Shown piece after piece: positions 55,227-62,706 of a stretch of 64,000 nt of DNA. The translations under genes were made by a program, and so were the position numbers. The first letter of the stretch is position 1. Each line of letters begins with the position of its first letter. The stretch is from a virus, in the IMG/VR virus record IMGVR_UViG_3300027896_000023, positions 1 through 64,000 of that record, one strand, 5' to 3'. The notes under the pieces are model-generated. The model worked only from the letters and a program-made list of their open reading frames with translations. It was not told the origin of the DNA and made no database searches.

Positions 55227-55592
55227 TTAATACATTTGTCCTGGCTGTGGGTTCTGGATGTTCCAACGTTTCTGCCTGGCAGATTCAACTACTCGACGTA
55301 GTTGTTCTGTGAACTCTGCATCTTTCAGCAAAGCAGCTGTATCTTCCAGTTTCTTTAGGTAAGGCTGCACCCAGTCGACGTCAATGATAACATTTGGAGG
55401 AGTAACAAGCACAACGTATTGTGGTTCGTTGCCTGTACTTTTCAAAGCATCCTCCAGTTTTTGCACCAGCTTGTTGGCTTCTTCTTGCTGCAGTGTATCG
55501 TTTAGAATGCGTACGTGGATAACTCGTATGTCTTTACGAATTACGCCAGTGTTTGGATCTCGAAGAGAATGCCCTTTGTTGTTGTCACTCAT
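55227..55592 (-). CDS. hypothetical protein
   Basis: 121 residues: IRKDIRVIHVRILNDTLQQE, then long helices (ANKLVQKLEDALKSTGNEPQ; AEFTEQLRRVVESARQKRW). One-base gap to the Vsr-like gene. No family recognised; the coiled-coil character suggests a structural partner. Confidence 0.5.
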   Translation of the reverse strand: MSDNNKGHSLRDPNTGVIRKDIRVIHVRILNDTLQQEEANKLVQKLEDALKSTGNEPQYVVLVTPPNVIIDVDWVQPYLKKLEDTAALLKDAEFTEQLRRVVESARQKRWNIQNPQPGQMY

Positions 55593-55692
55593 CTTGATCT
55601 ATTCTCCATCGAACAAAAGTTGATTCAGACAAGTCTTTGTAGACGTCTTTCGCCTGGTCGCCTGTGATTCCGTTACCTTTTTCATCACTCAT
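55585..55692 (-). CDS. 35-residue peptide
   Basis: MSDEKGNGITGDQAKDVYKD then LSESTFVRWRIDQDE. Overlaps the next start. The motif copy CTACAGGTGCAG (55694-55705 on the minus strand) is its only ribosome site. Confidence 0.4.
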   Translation of the reverse strand: MSDEKGNGITGDQAKDVYKDLSESTFVRWRIDQDE

Positions 55693-55794
55693 TATTTCTG
55701 CACCTGTAGTTATCTTGCCCCTACAACAGAGGCGCTCGTCAACACCTTGATGTATCAGAGTAAGCCTCGTATTTGCAGAGGTTTCAAGACTAAG

Positions 55795-55974
55795 TTAAAG
55801 TTGTACTTGTTTACCGCCTTTCTCAGCAACATACTCTTCTTCTTTCACAGCTGGAGTTGCTGGTACAGAGGGCTCAAGGATTGTAGTTTTCTTCTTGATA
55901 ATGACCGTTTGTCCGCAGCTGGGGCATTTGACATCGCAGATGTATTTTTCTCTTTTTATTGGTTTATCCGGCAT
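55795..55974 (-). CDS. 59-residue protein with zinc knuckle
   Basis: MPDKPIKREKYICDVKCPSC then GQTVIIKKK: three Cys in CDVKCPSC, probably a half zinc ribbon. Starts in TAATG overlap with the preceding gene. About 100 bases without a gene follow (55693-55794), containing one motif copy. Confidence 0.5.
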   Translation of the reverse strand: MPDKPIKREKYICDVKCPSCGQTVIIKKKTTILEPSVPATPAVKEEEYVAEKGGKQVQL

Positions 55975-56252
55975 TACTTCACCCCCTGTCTTTTCTTAAG
56001 AAAAGTGTTCACAAGATCCGCTGCTTTAGTGCGTAATGTGTTGGGTGGAGAATGAACGTACGCTTTAGAGACCACTACCTGTTCTGTCAGTAACCCGCCT
56101 GTTTCGCTTTTCTCCATTATAAATACAGCGACGTCGCCCTCCTGCATACCCAGGGCTTCAGACAACTCGATTGTAGCTTTGTTCTTCTTATCTACAGGTG
56201 GAGGATTGTTGTCTTCGAAGAAGTTTGGTTTAGGATACTTTGCTTCAACCAT
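55974..56252 (-). CDS. hypothetical protein
   Basis: 92 residues from ATG 56252 (overlapping the upstream stop as TAATG; longer starts are less likely). KATIELSEALGMQEGDVAVF resembles the S-x-x-L-G-x-x-x-G-D-x-V part of AbrB-like or double-psi barrels. C-terminal helix basic. Function unknown. Confidence 0.5.
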   Translation of the reverse strand: MVEAKYPKPNFFEDNNPPPVDKKNKATIELSEALGMQEGDVAVFIMEKSETGGLLTEQVVVSKAYVHSPPNTLRTKAADLVNTFLKKRQGVK

Positions 56253-56608
56253 TAAGTTGGCCCCCGCAATGCCTTCATTTTCATAGCTGTCAGCTGGCAC
56301 ACTATTGTGTCGCCGATTGTTGGTCTACCCATAGTTTCGTACTCGTCAGGCGGCATGTTAAAAACTATTGTAGACGTCATGCATTCACGTCGCATCATAC
56401 CTGGTCCGAAACTCAATATGCCCGGCGGCAACATTTTCTCAAAGGATTTTCCAATTTTTTCGGCTACGAGGTCTTCATCAGTTTTAAAATTATCTTCTAA
56501 AGAATTTTTCTTTTCAAGTCCATTTTGAAGATGGCAATGAAGCATTATTTTTCCACAGTCGTTGCAGATGCCTGATCCTTTAACAGTGAATCGCATTGTT
56601 ACTTTCAT
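56252..56608 (-). CDS. zinc-binding protein
   Basis: 118 residues from ATG 56608, in ATGA overlap. MKVTMRFTVKGSGICNDCGK then MLHCHLQN: Cys-x2-Cys and Cys-x-His near the start. The second half (PPDEYETMGRPTIGDTIVCQ) is beta-rich. No family recognised. Confidence 0.5.
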   Translation of the reverse strand: MKVTMRFTVKGSGICNDCGKIMLHCHLQNGLEKKNSLEDNFKTDEDLVAEKIGKSFEKMLPPGILSFGPGMMRRECMTSTIVFNMPPDEYETMGRPTIGDTIVCQLTAMKMKALRGPT

Positions 56609-56916
56609 GGGCGTTTTCCTCCCATAGCTACATACTCTTGCCATTCAGCCTCAGTCTGTGGGCCCGCTGGTCCGAAGCGTTCAATTGCTTTTCTTGCAAC
56701 CTCAAAAGGATTTGGTTTCTCTGGTGCAGCTGCTACGATTTCTCGTTCCATGTTAACGTAGAAACTTATGGTTGTCTCGATTGTTCGGTCGTTTTCAATA
56801 GCTAGTTCTTTGCGGCATGGCCATTGACCTATAACAGCGTAGCCTTCTCGTGCACGCAAGTTCAGGTACTCTTCCAGTTTGGAAGCTTCAACAGATATGA
56901 ATGAGTAGCCTTTCAC
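56605..56916 (-). CDS. hypothetical protein
   Basis: 103 residues from GTG 56916 (AAAGGAGGGG upstream). MKGYSFISVEASKLEEYLNL, a basic strand, and a C-terminal helix (FEVARKAIERFGPAGPQTEA). Second gene of the RHH-controlled operon. Confidence 0.5.
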   Translation of the reverse strand: MKGYSFISVEASKLEEYLNLRAREGYAVIGQWPCRKELAIENDRTIETTISFYVNMEREIVAAAPEKPNPFEVARKAIERFGPAGPQTEAEWQEYVAMGGKRP

Positions 56917-56918
56917 GT

Positions 56919-57047
56919 TTACCCCTCCTTTGTAACTAAAATAACAAGGTATTCAGGGATAGCAACGTTCATTGCTTTCGCCTTTTTCTTGATTTGTTCA
57001 AAGAATTCTTGGCGAACTGTTATTGCTTTATAGCCTTTTCTTGGCAT
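56919..57047 (-). CDS. ribbon-helix-helix repressor opening the operon
   Basis: 42 residues: MPRKGYKAITVRQEFFEQIK then KKAKAMNVAIPEYLVILVTK. The strand (AITVR), first helix (EFFEQIKKKAKAMN) and second helix (IPEYLVILV) are a minimal CopG/Arc fold. An inverted repeat between its TATA box and start codon is the likely operator, implying autorepression of the operon running to 51.1 kb. The ATG follows GGGAGAT. Confidence 0.65.
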   Translation of the reverse strand: MPRKGYKAITVRQEFFEQIKKKAKAMNVAIPEYLVILVTKEG

Positions 57048-57062
57048 AATCTCCCTCGTTGT

Positions 57063-57080
57063 ACTGTACCGTTGTACAGT
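57063..57080 (-). promoter_or_regulatory. operator inverted repeat
   Basis: ACTGTAC (57063-57069) and GTACAGT (57074-57080), a perfect seven-base inverted repeat with a four-base spacer, exactly at the predicted transcript start of the RHH gene. Confidence 0.6.
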
Positions 57081-57081
57081 T

Positions 57082-57096
57082 CGCCTTATATATTTT
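57082..57096 (-). promoter_or_regulatory. TATA box of RHH operon
   Basis: Minus strand AAAATATATAAGGCG; the core is about 42 bases before ATG 57047 and adjoins the operator. Confidence 0.6.
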
Positions 57097-57100
57097 TGGC

Positions 57101-57391
57101 TTAAGCAGTAACAAGCACGAATGAACCATCTTGTTTAGATGGACGACTTTCAAAAAGGGCAGAAAAAATATAGAAATACGTTCCTTTGGGTAACCCGCTT
57201 GTATCGAAATATGCTTGAAACGTGCCTGTCCGTATTTTTTCCACGATCAGATTTGTTTGAATTACACGTCCACGATTATCATGGACTTCGCATAAAGGTG
57301 TAGTGTCTGGATCCATAAGCTGGTTGCCTTCACTGAAGTATTGTGCTTCCAGAACTACGGTATCTCCAACTAAATAATCTGTCACATTCAT
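57101..57391 (-). CDS. Ig-like small virion protein
   Basis: 96 residues. VGDTVVLEAQYFSEGNQLMD, VIQTNLIVEKIRTGTFQAYF and KGTYFYIFSALFESRPSK follow the strand pattern of a BppU/Ig-like domain found in phage baseplate and fibre-associated proteins. Overlaps the fibre gene by four bases. Likely a fibre accessory. Confidence 0.5.
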   Translation of the reverse strand: MNVTDYLVGDTVVLEAQYFSEGNQLMDPDTTPLCEVHDNRGRVIQTNLIVEKIRTGTFQAYFDTSGLPKGTYFYIFSALFESRPSKQDGSFVLVTA

Positions 57392-60300
57392 CGCCTCTTA
57401 GTATGAAGCTTAGCCTTTACAAGTCTCTCCGTATGTGTCCGTTTGTATTTAACTATTCTCCTGATGTGAAAACTGCAAGGCATGTTACTCCAAGGTGGGC
57501 TAAGTTTAAAGATGTTAGATAGATCTGCGGACCCGACGTTTCGAACAGTAAATTCTTCCAGGAGATCTTCAGCTGCAGATTTACGGATAGTGAAGCTACT
57601 GTGGACTTCAGCCTGGTTACTGTTTTGGATTGTTAGGCTGGATTGCAAGTTGCGTTGACCAATGTTTCGTACAATGAATTCTTCTTCCAGGTCAACTGCA
57701 CTGTGGTATCTTGGCAGGAAACTACCGCTGAGGTCTCGGCTGGCTGGATGCCGCACAATAAACTTGCATGATTCGTTCTTGCTGGAAGCTTTCTGTATAG
57801 TAAAGCTCGAGGAGGCGTCTTTGGTTTTTTGAGTTCTGACTGCGAAGCTACAGCTGAAGTTCACGCTTGCGGATCTGCGGATCGTAAAGTTAGCTGACCT
57901 GTCTTTGCTGCTGGATTTCCGTAGAGTTATGGATGATGATAAGTTTTTGATGCCTTTGTTCTGTACTGTTATGTTGCTGGAACAATCTTTGCTGCTGCTG
58001 CAGCGTATGGTGAAACTAGAGGACAAGTCTTTGGTTGATGTTTTGCGTATTGTGTAGCTGCAAGATAGCTGTTTTGTAGCTACTTTACGGATGGTGCAGC
58101 TCGAGGAGAGATCCTTACTAACGGCTTTTCTACAGGTGAAGCTTGATGAAAGGTCTAAGCTTGCGGATCTGCGGATTGTGAAACTTACTGAGTGATCTTT
58201 GCTGGTTGATTTTCTAATTGTCCAGGATGATGAAAGCTTCTTGCTGCTGTTGTTCTTGACTGTAACTGATGTGTGTACGCCGTCTGCGTATGATGTTCCG
58301 CCTAACGTGAAGTTACAGCTTAAGTCTATGCTGATGATGCGTAGGTTGAAGCTGCTTGATAGATTCTTAGTAGCCGGTGTTCGTATGGTGAAGCTACTGT
58401 GGAGATCTTTGCTGGTGGCTTTACGTAATGTTACGTTTGACGATAAGTCTTTAGCGGTAGATTTTCTAATTGTGAAACTGCTGGAGAGATCTTGGAGACT
58501 TGTTCTTCTGAGAGTAACGCTTGTACTGACATCAGTGTATGTGGATTTACGTAAAGTCCACGACGATGATAGGTCTCGGTTGGATGGTTGGCGAACTGTG
58601 AAGCTTGAAGATATGTCCTGGCCAACTGCTTCTCTGACGTCGAATGAAGCGCTTAAGTTTCTGCTTGCTGAACGCTGAATTGTGAAGGAACAGCTTGCAT
58701 TTGCAAGTGATTGTTTTCTGCAGGTGAAACTTGAGATAAGGTTAATGCCGGCTGGGATGGCAACTTCGAAGCTTGACTGCAGGTCTCGTGATCCGTGATT
58801 ACGGATTGTAACTGAGGTGTGTTCATCTTGGCTACTGGTTTTGCGGATAGAAAAGCTGGAGTGCAATTGGGCGATGGTTGATTTTCTACAGGTGAAGCTA
58901 CAGCTTAGTTCTCGGCTGGAGTTGTTGCGGACTGTAACTGATGCAGACAGATCAGCGGTTGAGAATTTGCGGATAGTAAATGAAGAAGAAATATCACAGG
59001 TAGAGGATTTTTCGATAGCGAATGATGAGGAAAGGTCTTCGTATATTCCGACTTTTTCAATGGTGAATGATGAGAACACATCGACGTAGCTGGTTTTTCT
59101 TATAGTGCAGTTGGAGGAAAAATCTTGGCTGCTTGATTTGAGAAGGGTAACACTGGAGGAGAGATCAATTGAAGATGCCTTACGTATAGTAAACGAAGAT
59201 GATAATTCCCAGGAGGAGAACCAGTAAACTCCGAACGAGCTACCAAGGTTTGTGCTTGAGGTCTTTCTACATATAAAGGATGATGGCATGTTCATGCTGT
59301 TCGGGCTGGTAACGAACATGCTGGATGAGAGGGCTTTGGATCCACGGTTACGGATAGTGACTGATGATGAGAGATAGATTGCTGCAGATTTACGGAGAGT
59401 AACACTTGCACTGATGTCCGCATATACTGATTTACGTATAGTAACTGAAGATGATAGATTAGCAGACGTAGCTTTTCTTACGGTGAAAGATGATGAGACC
59501 GCTTTCGCTGAGGATTTACGCAGAGTTACTGAACTGGAACAATCTATACCGGCTATTTTGCGAAGAGTAAATGATGATGAAACGTCAGCTGTCTTCTCTT
59601 TCTCCAGGGTAAAGCTTGATGAAAGATCTACAGTCGCGGATTTTCTTAAAGTAACCGAGACACTAAGCTGTTTAGAGGATACTTTCCGTATTGTGAAGCT
59701 ACCAGATAAATCGGTTGATGCTGGTTTTCTACAGGTGAAGCTACCAGATAAGTCTCGGCTGGCTGATCGACGAATTACAAACGAAGAAGTCAGATTTTGA
59801 GATGATGATTTCTCTATAGTGAATGATGAGGACAGATCTAATAGGCTTGATTTTCTTACAGTAAAGCTGGATGATAGGTTTTTGCTGTTTACTTTACGAA
59901 TTGTGAAACTGGAAGACAGAACAGTAGTTGATTTGTTGCGTATGGTGACGCTGCTTTGTTGGTCGCAGCTGGTTGCTTTTCGCAGTGTGATGCTGCCGCT
60001 GAGGTCTATAGTTGACGTTTTTCGAATTGTGCATGAAGCAGATAATCTAACGTAAGCAGATTTCCTGATGGTGAAAGACGAGGATACGTCTACAGCTGCA
60101 GCTTTCAGTATTGTGAAGATCGAAGAAAGATCAGCGATAGTTGATTTTCTAATTGTCCAGGAAGACGACAAGTCTACACTGGCAGCCTTGCGAATCGTGA
60201 AGCTTGATGAAAGATTCACACTGCTGCTTTTTCTAATGGTGAATGATGTAGAGAGGTCTTTGAGACTGGTTTTGCGGATGGAAAAGCTTGAGGATAAGTC

Positions 60301-61986
60301 GCTGATTGATTTGTTCCGTATAATTGTGCTACACGATAAGTTACTAACACTGACGTTACGAATGGTTACACTACAAGAGAGGTCTTTAGATGTTGATTTC
60401 CTAATAGTAAATGATGAAGAAAGCGGTGTTGAGGATGATCGTCTGATTGTGGAGCTGGATGAAAGATCTTTGCTGTTGACCTTACGAATTGAGAAAGATG
60501 ATGGCAACTCGATGGAAGATGTTTTTCTGCAGGTGAAGGAAATAGAGAGGTTGATGCTGCTGCTGTTCTGTATGGTTGTGCTTGATGACAGATCGTGTGT
60601 AGAGGATTTGCGAACTGTAAAGCTGCAGGATAAATTCTGGCTGCTGGATCGACGGATAGTGAATGATGATGAAAGGTTCTGTGGTGATCCAACTTTGCGG
60701 ATAGTGAATGAGACTGACAGGTCTTTGGTAGTTGATTTTCTAATTGTGAAACTGGAACTAAGGTCTTTTGTACCCTTATTGCGGACTATAACTGATCCAG
60801 AGAGATCTCTGGGAGTTCCCGTTCGGCGGATCGTGAAACTAGACGACGCATCTTTTGGCGTTCCAACTTTTCTGATTGTGAAACTGGAGGAGAGTGCTTT
60901 TGTGCCCTTTTTCTCGACAGTGACGCTGCTTGACAGGTCTTTAGCTACAACCGCTTGCAGTTGATACCAGGTGAAGTTACTGATTTGACTAAGGTTAGTT
61001 GAGGAACCATAGCTGAAACGCATACGAGTAGCCGTAGAGTTCACGTTGAAAGCATATCGATAGTTGAATGTCCACGTGTCTGTTCCGATAGATTTAGCGT
61101 TGGTAAATGCAGCAGTGATCCATGCAGCGTTGACGAAGGTTGCTGCAGCATTCACTTTTACGTTAGTGATGATGGCGTCGTTTAGGTTTAAGGTAGTTGT
61201 TCCAGCAGGCGTCCACGTTGCTGTATAATACGCGATCGCAGCGTTAGCGGCAATGCCGGAAGCGCCAACGTTTGTGCCTATCTGAGTGTTCGCGCCAACT
61301 CCACCTGTGTTGCTTCGTACAAAAATGTTAACGCAGATGTTTCCTGTGTTGGTGCCTGATGCGGCGTTAGCGTTCATGTAGCAGACCGTTGTTGCAGGAG
61401 ATGTGGTTGAAAGGTTCGGGAGAGTTAAACCGTGAGTTACTACAGTGGTGCCGTTGTTTGAGAAGTACCGGGTTTCAACTGGATCATGTATATCGAAGCC
61501 AAAGTCAGATGTTGCTTTCACGTCATATTCACGTGTGTCCTCTGGGTCCACAAGCAATGAACGCATGATCTCGTCGAATTCAACGTCGTCGTTCACCATG
61601 GATTTCTGAATCATTTTCTTGTGGAGAATTGGGTGTTCCTGGAAGAGACTTTCCCATTTCCAGTCATCATCCATAAACTCTTGGACACCAGCTGAATCAA
61701 TTATGATTGGTTCGTCTGAGTCTACTCGAACAATGCAGAATTCGTATGGGCTTGGACCGTATTGATCTCGGTTTTTGTCTAGTTCGTAAACTATGCTGAA
61801 TGACGCATTATATTTTGGTACACCTGTAGCTTTGTCCCATTCTTCGTTTACACGTGCGATTGATGGGCGGTAGGGTTCTTCGTAGCCGTTGCCAACTACA
61901 GCGCATTTTATCCATTGAGAGTATTTTCTGTCGACTGCTTGGCGCCATGGAATAATCAGTGATGAAGTTAACAGTAAATCAGACAT
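57388..61986 (-). CDS. giant repeat fibre/adhesin
   Basis: 1532 residues. Residues 1-190 form a unique N-terminal domain (virion anchor, perhaps: QWIKCAVVGNGYEEPYRPSI); 190-345 a Thr/Asn/Ala-rich beta domain; about 346-1495 some 82 tandem 14-residue repeats of consensus SKDLSSSFTIRKSS; then a short basic end. The regular alternation predicts a long beta-solenoid or beta-helical rod that could reach 40 nm or more. Repeats are diverged in DNA, so it is old or under selection against recombination. It binds the host surface, by inference. No signal peptide. Confidence 0.7.
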   Translation of the reverse strand: MSDLLLTSSLIIPWRQAVDRKYSQWIKCAVVGNGYEEPYRPSIARVNEEWDKATGVPKYNASFSIVYELDKNRDQYGPSPYEFCIVRVDSDEPIIIDSAGVQEFMDDDWKWESLFQEHPILHKKMIQKSMVNDDVEFDEIMRSLLVDPEDTREYDVKATSDFGFDIHDPVETRYFSNNGTTVVTHGLTLPNLSTTSPATTVCYMNANAASGTNTGNICVNIFVRSNTGGVGANTQIGTNVGASGIAANAAIAYYTATWTPAGTTTLNLNDAIITNVKVNAAATFVNAAWITAAFTNAKSIGTDTWTFNYRYAFNVNSTATRMRFSYGSSTNLSQISNFTWYQLQAVVAKDLSSSVTVEKKGTKALSSSFTIRKVGTPKDASSSFTIRRTGTPRDLSGSVIVRNKGTKDLSSSFTIRKSTTKDLSVSFTIRKVGSPQNLSSSFTIRRSSSQNLSCSFTVRKSSTHDLSSSTTIQNSSSINLSISFTCRKTSSIELPSSFSIRKVNSKDLSSSSTIRRSSSTPLSSSFTIRKSTSKDLSCSVTIRNVSVSNLSCSTIIRNKSISDLSSSFSIRKTSLKDLSTSFTIRKSSSVNLSSSFTIRKAASVDLSSSWTIRKSTIADLSSIFTILKAAAVDVSSSFTIRKSAYVRLSASCTIRKTSTIDLSGSITLRKATSCDQQSSVTIRNKSTTVLSSSFTIRKVNSKNLSSSFTVRKSSLLDLSSSFTIEKSSSQNLTSSFVIRRSASRDLSGSFTCRKPASTDLSGSFTIRKVSSKQLSVSVTLRKSATVDLSSSFTLEKEKTADVSSSFTLRKIAGIDCSSSVTLRKSSAKAVSSSFTVRKATSANLSSSVTIRKSVYADISASVTLRKSAAIYLSSSVTIRNRGSKALSSSMFVTSPNSMNMPSSFICRKTSSTNLGSSFGVYWFSSWELSSSFTIRKASSIDLSSSVTLLKSSSQDFSSNCTIRKTSYVDVFSSFTIEKVGIYEDLSSSFAIEKSSTCDISSSFTIRKFSTADLSASVTVRNNSSRELSCSFTCRKSTIAQLHSSFSIRKTSSQDEHTSVTIRNHGSRDLQSSFEVAIPAGINLISSFTCRKQSLANASCSFTIQRSASRNLSASFDVREAVGQDISSSFTVRQPSNRDLSSSWTLRKSTYTDVSTSVTLRRTSLQDLSSSFTIRKSTAKDLSSNVTLRKATSKDLHSSFTIRTPATKNLSSSFNLRIISIDLSCNFTLGGTSYADGVHTSVTVKNNSSKKLSSSWTIRKSTSKDHSVSFTIRRSASLDLSSSFTCRKAVSKDLSSSCTIRKVATKQLSCSYTIRKTSTKDLSSSFTIRCSSSKDCSSNITVQNKGIKNLSSSITLRKSSSKDRSANFTIRRSASVNFSCSFAVRTQKTKDASSSFTIQKASSKNESCKFIVRHPASRDLSGSFLPRYHSAVDLEEEFIVRNIGQRNLQSSLTIQNSNQAEVHSSFTIRKSAAEDLLEEFTVRNVGSADLSNIFKLSPPWSNMPCSFHIRRIVKYKRTHTERLVKAKLHTKRR
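57500..60945 (-). repeat. ~82 degenerate 42-base repeats inside fibre gene
   Basis: Period 14 codons, with rare 13-15 codon units. Position 10 of the unit is usually Ile, Val or Leu (FTIRK); units with Cys (FTCRK) coincide with the DNA motif CTACAGGTGAA or CTGCAGGTGAA at 58131, 58720, 58889, 59731 and 60528. Confidence 0.85.
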
Positions 61987-62683
61987 TTTTTGGCACCTGC
62001 AAATTCAAGACTTTACCGCCGAAGTTTCTCAGGTGCTTACATTTTACTCGCCTGTCAACCCACAGCATATAATTTCGGCGCAACGCGTTGTAACAGAAGC
62101 CGTGGTCTTCACTTAGGGCAAAGGGGGTGCCGTCAGGCATAGGGATATTCCAAATTTTAAAGGATACTTTTTTGTCATTCATCACCTGTTTTGTTAAGAA
62201 CATGCAAGCTGTGTTTACAGCGTGCACTGAAAACAACTGTTCAGTCGGTAGCACATTGCTGAAGTCGTAGTATGGTTTAAAGTAGCCAAAGCCCAGGCGA
62301 ATATTCATTTTATTGTCTGGAACTAACACGATACCGCCAACGATGTCCACTTCATCTTCCAAGAAGTTGTTTATGGTTTCAGGCGGTGGGCACACGTCGC
62401 TGTCTAGGAACCAGGCGTAATCATAGTTTCGTCCGTACTCCATGAGAAGATCGCGGATTTTACCTATTTCGAAAAAACGGTTCTGTGTTGGCGTTGTGAA
62501 GTCTATGTCGACTGCTATTATCTGGTGTTTCAACTTGAAGTTCTGCATAACGTAGCTGCGTTTAGGAGATTTCGTGGGGATTGCAAAGAAGAACTTCAGC
62601 TTATCTTTTGGGTAATTGAGATGATACCAGCTGGCCCAGACGCTTTTAAGTGTACGTTCTGGATGTTCATGCATTGGAACCAT
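61979..62683 (-). CDS. GT-A fold glycosyltransferase
   Basis: 234 residues from ATG 62683. AWFLDSDVCPPPETI near residue 95 holds the metal-binding DxD, and LSEDHGFCYNALRR near 190 the later acidic/His residues of family 2-like enzymes. Strand one (NIAVMVP) starts before the ATG; SD-like GGAGGT near 62722 suggests a non-standard start (CTG) upstream. It overlaps the fibre gene by eight bases and may glycosylate virion proteins such as the Ser/Thr-rich fibre. Confidence 0.75.
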   Translation of the reverse strand: MVPMHEHPERTLKSVWASWYHLNYPKDKLKFFFAIPTKSPKRSYVMQNFKLKHQIIAVDIDFTTPTQNRFFEIGKIRDLLMEYGRNYDYAWFLDSDVCPPPETINNFLEDEVDIVGGIVLVPDNKMNIRLGFGYFKPYYDFSNVLPTEQLFSVHAVNTACMFLTKQVMNDKKVSFKIWNIPMPDGTPFALSEDHGFCYNALRRNYMLWVDRRVKCKHLRNFGGKVLNLQVPKNV

Positions 62684-62706
62684 AACAGCTATGTTGGGTG
62701 TGTCTG

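Noticed and set aside
58199-60964. Long plus-strand frames opposite the fibre gene
   Set aside because: They mirror the 42-base repeat of the fibre and carry no ribosome site; shadows of a repetitive gene.
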